In this document: positions 41,888 to 64,000 of the stretch, one piece after another
Layout of the letters: each line of letters starts with the position of its first letter
How positions within the stretch are numbered: position 1 is the first letter of the stretch
Assembly (NCBI RefSeq): GCF_014805685.1
Contig: NC_060890.1
Coordinates: forward strand, 14,628,500 to 14,692,499
Direction of reading: 5' to 3'
Length of the DNA stretch: 64,000 nucleotides
Source: Silurus meridionalis
Lineage: Eukaryota; Chordata; Actinopteri; Siluriformes; Siluridae
Notes under the pieces: generated by a model
What the model was told of the DNA's origin: nothing
Database searches by the model: none
The model's input: only the letters and a program-made list of their open reading frames with translations
Translations under genes and position numbers: made by a program

Positions 41888-43586
41888 CTATGATAAACCT
41901 GTGCTGGTGGCACTGAGACCACTCGATATAGTCTCGTATCCTACAGACACCAGAGTCAGTACGCTACTCTCAATGTCTGTGGATTGTGGAACCTGTGGGT
42001 CTACAGTGTCTAATCGGATTTGCTTGCCTTTCTTCCTCCCTCTTTTGGCTTTCTCTTTGGGCTTGCCATCCTCCACAGCAGTCTTGGGTTTACGTGTTCG
42101 CTTTCGGATCCTCCTGACAGGTGGCTCGGGTTTGGGGTCTGTGTTTCCTGAGAGGATGCGAATCTGCCGGTCAATGACCGTATCAATGATGTCAAGGGCA
42201 ACATCCATCACACCATTACCGAGACCATGTGTCACATTGGAGAACGGGTGACTGTTAATGGGGTCTTTAAAAACTTTCCGCATTTCTTCCAGATAGTTCC
42301 TGAGAGACATAAACCACAAATTGCATATTCCTCTAACAGTTTTATTGACCAAAGAGAAAATGAAACAAGACAGTAGGAATAAGTACGGAAGTAGGAATTT
42401 TCCATAAAATGAAATTATTAAAGATTTCAACACCAAACTATTTATTTAAATCTAGTATATCTGGATTTCTGTAACAGAATATAATCAATATAGGACAATA
42501 TAGTGTACAACACATTACCTTGTCTCAATTATTTTTGACCAGTGCTGAACCTGGTTTGTCTCTGGCAGCAACTGTTTTGCCATATTTTCATAATCTACAT
42601 ACTGTAATGCAAAGTCCTTCAGGTCTTTAACCAGTGCTGCTGTATCACCTGTGGAAAATACATGCAATAAATAGTTTCAAAATAAACTAAGGAAAGGGTA
42701 AGATTATGTATACATTTGCATATTTGATGTTAACTGCTTTAACATATTATGCATAATAAATAAAACTATTTTAAAATTACAGCTTTATTTACTGGTGTAT
42801 TAATGAAATCTCACCCTCAGTGAGTTTGGAGAAAGTACTAGACACAGCTGTGTTGGTGCTTGGTGACAGGCCAAATAAATTCAGCGATTCCAAAAGGGAT
42901 TTTTTGCTGGCTGGACCTCGACTCACTCTAGTGTAGGCAGCCAAAGATCTGAGTGACATCTTTTCGGGTGGCTCCAGCCTTCGTTTTACTTCCTCATAAT
43001 GGATTTGGTACTTTCTGGCTTTTGAGCTCTTCATGTTAGGATCCAGCAGAGAAGCGACCTCTGCAAAAGGGACCTGCAGAGATGATCTGGCACCATCCTG
43101 AGATGCTGCGACAGTCTCGCTTTGTGATGGACCTTGTGGAACATGAACTTGTGATGGGAGATGAGTTTGAGACTGCACATGACTTTGTGACTGTCCATGG
43201 CTTTGAGACTGCAAGTGACTTTGTGCTTGTCCATGGCTTTGAGACTGTATGTGACTTTGTGCTTGTCCATGACTTTGAGTCTGCATGTGACTCTGTGACT
43301 GGCCATGACTTTGAGACTGTACATGACTCTGTGTTTGACCCCGTCCTTGACTATGGCCATGCAATGAAGCCTGGAGTTGTGATGCTATCTGAACTTGTGA
43401 AGTAATTGTATGTGGTATAGTCTGACAAGTGACATCTTGTGGTATGACTTGCTGCGAAATTATCTGTGCAATGTTGGGGGCCTGTGGCGGAGTCTGGTAC
43501 ATTATAATAGGATTCCCAACAGTCACATGGACCACCTCACTGTTTGGGGGAACAGCTGGCATGTGCATTCCAGAAGATGGATCCAT
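41888..43586 (-). CDS. Divergent AP-2-like transcription factor with Gln/Ser/His repeat
   Basis: Coding exons 42815-43586 (exon begins 43600), 42519-42648 and 41888-42299 give 437 aa. The N-terminal part is Gln/Pro/Ile-rich. Residues about 80-150 are imperfect 12-residue repeats of the type HVQSQSHGQSQS. From about residue 185 the protein follows the AP-2 basic/helix-span-helix domain. KYQIHYEEVKRRLEPPE matches the AP-2 VxxRLSPPE start, KKSLLESLNLFGL matches the LREKLDKIGL region, and FSKLTEGD matches LVEGE. NPINSHPFSNVTHGLGNGVM matches the SCLTHFNLISHGFG region. AP-2 proteins dimerise through this domain and bind GC-rich sites. The tail is strongly basic and AT-hook-like (RKRTRKPK, KRGRKKGK), absent from canonical AP-2. 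I cannot match it to TFAP2A-E. The first ATG after the acceptor is used; a non-coding 5' exon is likely. Confidence 0.8.
43150..43340 (-). repeat. 36-bp coding tandem repeat in the AP-2-like gene
   Basis: About 4.5 imperfect copies of a 36-base unit encode HxQSQSHGQxQS, where x varies. The repeat gives long shadow frames on the other strand and frames. Confidence 0.88.
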
Positions 43587-43600
43587 TTGCAAAATCACTT

Positions 43601-44940
43601 CTGAGGAAACACCGTTTAGTTTGGTTTTAACAAACTAGGTGTAATTATATCTTGTTTCTTAGTGCAGAATTACAGTCATTCATAGGTCTTTGTTTCCACT
43701 GTGATTAAGACAATGTCCAGTTCACCTATTAAACCCTATAGAAATAGCAAAGTAAAGGTTAGTTTTAATACATTCATACATCTTTAAAGGTCATTTTTCC
43801 CCCTTCTAAATAATGAACTACAGTAGAAAGTGTTGCGCAATTGACTATAATGCGTTTGGGTAACTTTGGGAGCATGTGTATTTTGCGAATCCATGTGGAT
43901 TAAGTCAGTAATCAGCTTCGTCTGTGTGCTGAATCAATTTGTCTCTTGATCCGTATAGAATCAGGGAATCGATTCACTTTGGGATCGACTCTCAGTAGTA
44001 CACAGAACCAGGTCTGTGTTTTCTGTAACCGGGGATCTGCTGAAACCCGACCAGTCTATTAAACCAGTCCTCTTGGAGGAAACACGACAGCTAAACCGCT
44101 ATATAGGACAGCCTGACAACATTATTTCCCCCAAGTACAAAACTAACTCACCCGGTAATATAAGGCTACAGGGGCATAGTGTAAACAGACGGATAATAAC
44201 TAGTTTTTATGAACATTGTCTGAGCAGGCCAAAGCCTCCGCTGGTGGAAAGGGGGATCTTGTTTAAACGTGATATGGCCGGGTTTCCAGTGAACGATCCA
44301 ATCACGAACTCCTAATGATTTACAACATTTGGCTTGAATCGGATGAAAGTTGCCGACGGTATTCTTACTCACCGCGCTACTGTTTCGAGTCCTATTTAAG
44401 CGGCACTGATCCTGGAACAGTCCATGGCGAAACGATCGAAGTCCTCCTTCTTCCCCGATGCTGTTTCGGCGGGTTGCAAATCAGCAGACGGGTTTCTGTC
44501 GCCATGGCTGTTCGATTTCGCGTGGTCATTGGTCGATGTTACTGTCAATCAAGTGCCCCACGTATACCGTGTTGACGAAAACGTTGTCAATCGTTACGTC
44601 ATTTAAAATGGGCGGGACATCCGGAGCCTTGGCTTTTCAAACAACAAAGAGAAAGCGGCTGTTTCATCCTCGTCAAAATCTTATTAATTGGGATAAACCG
44701 GCTCTAATCAGCTGTTTATATTTATAAACATATATATTTTAAAATGTAATGTTAAACTGAAAATCCTATGGTTATAAAGTAGTTTGTCTGATTGAACGCT
44801 TTCGATATGTTTTTTGTATAACAATGTTGTCGGGTGTGATCAGATAATAGAGACTTTTAGAGAATAGAGATTTCGATTCTTTATATTCATGCAGAATTTT
44901 TATTATAATACAAACCGCTAGATGGCGACCTCTGACCACC
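43601..44940. other. Upstream region of the AP-2-like gene
   Basis: CpG-containing sequence at about 43950-44640 fits a promoter or first non-coding exon of the minus-strand gene. An open plus-strand frame without ATG spans 43959-44315 and a 60-codon ATG frame lies at 44424-44606. Neither is recognised. Confidence 0.4.
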
Positions 44941-44942
44941 CG

Positions 44943-45894
<952 letters not shown>

Positions 45895-46919
45895 ATCCAG
45901 AATAAATCCATTCTAATTCTTTAAATGTATAAATGTATTCTTAAAACACTAAATGGTTTAGCTCCCATGTATCTATCCAGTCTTTTAACACGCTACAATT
46001 CGTCACGCTCTTTGAGATCTCAAAACTAAGGACTAGAATAGCAAAGTCCACTAAAGGCAGTAGAGCATTCTCACCTTTAGCTCCTAAATTTTGGAATAGT
46101 CTTCCTGACAGTGTTCGGGGCTCAGACACACTCTCCCAGTTTAAGTGCAGAGTAAAAACGTATTTAGCAAAGCCTACACATAACATACGTCACATATCAT
46201 AAACTTGTGCTCCAGTATTTCTGATCAAATGCACGTTATTAACTTGTGCTGTTAATATCATGAACAGCAGCTATGCTAATTCCTCTCCACTGCTTCTCTT
46301 TTTCTCCCCATCTTGAGGCATCCTGAGGTTTGGCCACCTCCAGTCACGTCCCACCTCATGAAGATTATGGACCTTTAATGAAATAGATGCAGAACTCACA
46401 AAACTTCCCGTACCACCCAGAGACGTACCAGTGCCAGCTGGATCCCACTTCATGTGTGGAGTTTGGACTCTGGACCTCCTGGAGTGTTTAAAGGCTCTGG
46501 CATGGAGAAGCTGGTGTTGGATCTGTGATTATCGAAAATGTTGAGCTATTTTATGAGTAGCTCCTAGTTTTATAACTACAATGACTGTATAAGACTGTAG
46601 AAAGAACACTACTTATAATCTTACACTCCAGTGATCATGTTAGTTCTCACTCTCCAGTGTTCTGTATTGTTTAAAGACTATAATCACACTCTTGATATCA
46701 CCCGAATGAGGATGGGTTCCCCTTTTGAGTCTGGTTTCTCTCAAGGTTTCTTCCTCATGACATCTAGGGAAGTTTTTCCTTGCCACAGTCACCACGGCTG
46801 CTCATCAGAGATAAATGCACACCATTCACCTTCATTGTTGATTTTTGTAATGCTGCTTTGAGACAATGTCTTTTGTGAAAAGCGCTATAGAAATAAACTT
46901 GACTTGACCTGACTTGACA
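45895..46919 (+). mobile_element. LINE 3' end (decayed)
   Basis: The plus strand retains the RT C-terminal block in broken frames: LKTLNGLAPMYLSSLL, SRSLRSQ, then AFSPLAPKFWNSLPDSV. Next comes a long 3' UTR whose end reads GCTGCTTTGAGACAATGTC, AAAAGCGCTATAGAAATAAA and a (GACTT)n-like tail. A minus-oriented scrap with a similar tail is at 63515-63600. Clade not resolved (I/Nimb- or L2-type). Confidence 0.7.
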
Positions 46920-47883
46920 TGTATAAATGCTCTTATTTCCACCTGATATTTATATTATTTAAGCACTTTAAATCTCTATCTTTATTTTGCACATCATGAT
47001 CGGTTAAGGAAGTTAATGCAATGTTAATCACATCAGTGGTGAGATTATAAACAGAAAAAAAAATTCATGAAGCCCCCTGTGTTTTGCACAGCCCACCCCA
47101 CTTCAAACCCTATCACACAACCACATTTAGAGCCCCTGCGGCTGCTAGTGATAAACGATCTGCCTCTCATCTGCCTCCACGCTCGGGACAGATGAGGATA
47201 ATGAAAGTGCTGGCACAAACTTCACACTTAGGAGTTTGTAGATTTTATTGGATTCTGGTCTAAAAAGAAACGATGACCCACATTTTTACAGAAAGAACTG
47301 ACATAATTCAATCCATAATACAAAATAAGTGAGAACGTAAGCTTAATGATTCTATGCAATGTAATGTATGTAATTATTGCATGTCTGCCTGCCTGGCTTT
47401 GTCTCTTTAAGAATAAGAAGCTCATAAGCCTACACTGATGAAGATTGATTTAATTAAGGTCAAACAAGATGCATTAGAGGGCAATGACACGGGTGATTTT
47501 TATTGTGCTTTGTTTTTATTTGGACCCCTCTTACTGATTTCCCTATCAACTTTGACTGTAATTAGCTTGTATCCCTATATGTACATGTCATGAGTGCCTC
47601 TGCATGTTCGGGTGAATTCATAGAAACAGCTTAGATCCCCTGAACAAAGACTAAGAATATTAGCTGTATCACTTTGTGGTCTTAAGCGATTCACTAAGAT
47701 GTTCAGCAGTTTCCCTGGTGCTTTGTTTAAAACCTTTTGACATGTTTTAACATTGTTTCCTAAACTCCTGCCAGGTATTTTTTTATTGTCACGACTGTAC
47801 CAGCAGCACAAAGGCTGTTGTGCCTAAGCAATCCTTAAATTTGCAATGAATGTTGGAGGGGCTGCCAGCAATTTAACCATTGT

Positions 47884-47897
47884 GTTGCCATGACAAC
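47884..47897. promoter_or_regulatory. X-box-like palindrome (RFX-type motif)
   Basis: GTTGCCATGACAAC closely matches the symmetrical RFX X-box. It lies 2.4 kb upstream of the prss12 start codon. Function is inference. Confidence 0.35.
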
Positions 47898-49074
47898 GGC
47901 AGTATCTGTAGAAAATGTAGAAGATCCTTTCTCCTCCTTTAAAAGCAATGTTCATTGAGTGAATAGATTATTGAAGCACAGAGGCAATGATGAGTGTATT
48001 ATGCAGTATATTAGTGAAGAGGTTAAGTGTGTGGGGGGATGAATGCATGATCAGAGAGCGGAATAAATGCATGGTGGTGTGGGAGAGCTGATTCAGTCGG
48101 TCAGTGTGAATGCCACTAGCAGAAAGGTCACCGAAGGGCTTCCAGCTGTTGTTTGTACCGTTATATGCCTGCATGCCATGTCAAATTTTATTAAGTGTAA
48201 TAACTTAAATAATGTGTTCAATTTTGCATAATGGAAGACTAGAAGATTTTGCACTGTAAAATTTGCTTAAGGAGAAAACACGCACTGAGTCTCTAACAAG
48301 ATTGGAGATGCTTGAGATTCTTGGAGATAGAGTGATATAGGTTCATTTCCTGATGAATAACATTTTTTGTTATTTTATACCTATATGGGTTTATATAGAA
48401 TACAATATATAGCTGTGTGCATATAAATTTATCAGTGACTGTTTGAAGATTTTGTCCGTTTTTGTGTTAATGGGAACAACTGTGGGGGAAAAGATAATGT
48501 TGTAATCTTTAAAGGAAAGTAAGCTAGACAATTAATTGCTGTAAATAAAGATCTTTTAATGTGTTTAACAGTTATATCATTAGAATAGTTGCACATGCAG
48601 ATAATACACCATTAAATAAATTGCAATAAAAAAAATTGCTTAAAATTTTTTGTCCAAATGTACATTATTACAAAGTGTTTGTCTATAATTATTTGCAGAT
48701 TTCTTAGCTTCCTAAAGTTTTTAGCTTCCATCTGATAGGGAAATACACTAAAGGGTTTCATAAAGAGTCTTTATGGTTTCCTCCAGAGGGACAATTTGTC
48801 ATACCTTTAAGGGTAATGGATTTAACCTTTTTCTAAAACTGTAATCATCAGGATAACAGGTTTTCTTCTTTAGGTTTGTGGTATAACCAAACAGTATAAC
48901 TAAATAGTACATTCCATAAGGAAATTCATCTGGAACATCATTTCTTTGCTGTCTCCCAGAAGCTTTTTGCATGCTTTTAGTACCTTATTATAAAGGTTTA
49001 AGAACTATGAATACCTTAAAGTAAACCAATTTTTATCGTCTAGCGAAACCACGTTTTACAATGACTACTGTATA

Positions 49075-49480
49075 CCTACACTCAGTGGCCAGGCACTTAT
49101 GGTTATTCATTCCTAATCACATGGTGACAACTTAATACATAAAACCATGCAAATACAAGTCTAGAGCTTTAGTTAACATTCAAATCAAACATCTGAATGG
49201 GGAGAATGTGATCTCAGTGATTATGACCATGGCATGGCTTGAGGTGCCAGATTGGCTTGTTTGGGTAGTTCAGAAACTGCTGATCTTTAAGGATTTTCAC
49301 ATACAACAGTCTCTAGCTGACAGTAAAGCTACAGAAACTCTTCGTAACTCTGGTGCGCAAAAAAGGCAATTCAGAATTCACAGAAATCTCTTTTAGTGGA
49401 GTGGCTAGAACAGCAAGACAGCAAAGGTAATCTGAAACAACAGTGATCAAGTGCTTCTGACAACTGGAGAGTTAAAAATG
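49075..49480. repeat. DNA-transposon-derived dispersed repeat (decayed)
   Basis: Phrases CACTCAGTGGCCA at the left, GTGCCAGATTGGCTTG and TTCAGAAACTGCTGATC inside recall a repeat family widespread in fish genomes. Internal frames are broken. Class remembered, not searched. Confidence 0.45.
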
Positions 49481-49502
49481 GAGGGTGGGTTTACTGTTGT
49501 TT

Positions 49503-49527
49503 TTGTTGTTGTTGTTGTTGTTGTTTT
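49503..49527. repeat. (TTG)n microsatellite
   Basis: Eight TTG units. Confidence 0.85.
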
Positions 49528-49879
49528 TAATCTAACATTGCAGTCTAATGTGATTTCATTTCATCCAGATAGACCTAAACAACTATATTTAAACTGAGTT
49601 CAAATATGAGGTAAAATGCATTTCAGGTTATAACTCAGCTTTGGTGGGTTTGGAATCGTGTTCATTGTTGGACATTGATACTGGTATAAACAGCACTAAT
49701 ACTGATTAAAATACAGTGTCAATCTTTTTTTTTTTACTTTATTCCGAATCCCAGTGACGCACGATGGCTGTTTCAGCAGTGATGATTGAAATGATATCGT
49801 ATTTTTTTTTTTTAAACAAATTAATTTATTTGTATATTTATTGACCTGATTGAAATCGAAAGGCAGGCATCCTTACAGA

Positions 49880-50278
49880 TTTGATCCTGGCTGCTACTGG
49901 CGGTCACGCACCCAGCGCGCCGTGCGTAATCTGGATTTTCGGAGCGGTGTGTGTGTCTGTGCGTGCGGGCGTGTGTGTGTTTATACATTACGCGTGACAA
50001 GACACATCAACGATCAGCCATCAGGCATTAACCTGCTGCAGGAGGAAGGTGAGAGGGAGCACAGAGGGGGTGTGTTCGTGAATGAGAAAGGAGGGATCCA
50101 GGAGCGCCGCTCTTCCCCTCTGGAAAATTAACGGGTTTAAACCACGCCCACGAGCCGAGCCTCTCAGAGCATTAGACGCAGAAGCACGATCATATTGATC
50201 CAAACACCGCCTCGGACGCAAACCGAGCTTTCACTGTAGAACTTGGACCATGCCTGCGCTTGGAGGTCAGAGATAGGG
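49880..50278 (+). promoter_or_regulatory. prss12 CpG-rich promoter and 5' UTR
   Basis: GC and CpG content rise sharply around 49895-50350 (for example CCCAGCGCGCCGTGCG and GAGCGCCGC), unlike the AT-rich flanks, and the prss12 start codon follows at 50279. GC-box-like CCACGCCC lies at about 50142. The region is the likely core promoter and 5' UTR. Confidence 0.6.

Positions 50279-64000
<13,722 letters not shown>

Larger units (their letters stand above)
46920..49870. other. Gene-free region upstream of prss12
   Basis: No exon was supported. It contains an X-box-like palindrome at 47884-47897, a dispersed repeat at about 49075-49480 and a (TTG)n run at 49503-49527. The remaining sequence is AT-rich and unrecognised. 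Confidence 0.5.

Noticed and set aside
43082..43405. Plus-strand frame rich in HDFETV repeats
   Set aside because: Antisense shadow of the Gln/Ser/His tandem repeat.
44424..44606. 60-codon ATG frame MAKRSKSSFFPDAVSAG in CpG-rich DNA
   Set aside because: The ATG context is acceptable but the frame has no known match and lies where the AP-2-like gene's 5' non-coding exon is expected on the other strand. Not called as a gene without transcript evidence.

Overview
The window is nuclear DNA of a ray-finned fish, almost certainly a teleost. It is AT-rich, with small exons separated by GT-AG introns, very long (AT)n, (CA)n and (CT)n microsatellites, and the usual fish transposon load: several Tc1-like elements, pogo/Tigger-type and other TA-flanked MITEs, hAT remnants, and L2-like and RTE-like LINEs. 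I cannot name the species; nothing is bacterial, viral or plasmid-like.

Seven protein-coding genes were rebuilt exon by exon with consistent splice phases. (1) timm23 (+, 10054-14078, 7 exons, 206 aa), a mitochondrial inner-membrane translocase subunit, with a Tc1-like element in intron 4. (2) A secreted S1 serine protease (-, 15582-17922, 6 exons, 318 aa). (3) gprin2-like (-, 21432-22802, one coding exon, 456 aa). (4) syt15 (+, 28368-33246, 7 exons, 422 aa), with a nearly intact Tc1-like transposon in intron 3. (5) A short armadillo-repeat gene resembling the N-terminal part of RAP1GDS1/SmgGDS (-, 35082-38714, 5 exons, 257 aa). (6) A divergent AP-2-like transcription factor gene with a Gln/Ser/His tandem repeat (-, 41888-43586, 3 coding exons, 437 aa). 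(7) The 5' two thirds of prss12/neurotrypsin (+, 50279 to beyond 63101, 8 exons seen: signal peptide, kringle, two SRCR domains and half of a third), cut by the right edge.

Region by region: 1-9.6 kb is gene-poor and full of degraded LINEs (RTE-like, L2-like), a hAT remnant and an IS630/Tc1-type remnant. 9.6-33 kb carries timm23, the protease, gprin2 and syt15; the association of TIMM23, GPRIN2 and SYT15 matches the human 10q11 neighbourhood. 33-35 kb is a transposon cluster where syt15 and the SmgGDS-like gene converge. 35-44 kb holds the SmgGDS-like and AP-2-like genes, both on the minus strand, separated by a Tc1-like copy that itself contains a ~1 kb insertion. 44-50 kb is gene-poor apart from a very long (CT)n array and a LINE 3' end. 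50-64 kb is prss12, starting in a CpG-rich promoter and with large microsatellite-rich introns.

The genes do not form a pathway; this is an ordinary vertebrate gene neighbourhood. I found no evidence for a wholly new biological system. The most worthwhile leads are the short SmgGDS-like protein with an unfamiliar C-terminal tail, the divergent AP-2-like factor, and repeat structures placed where they could affect splicing.
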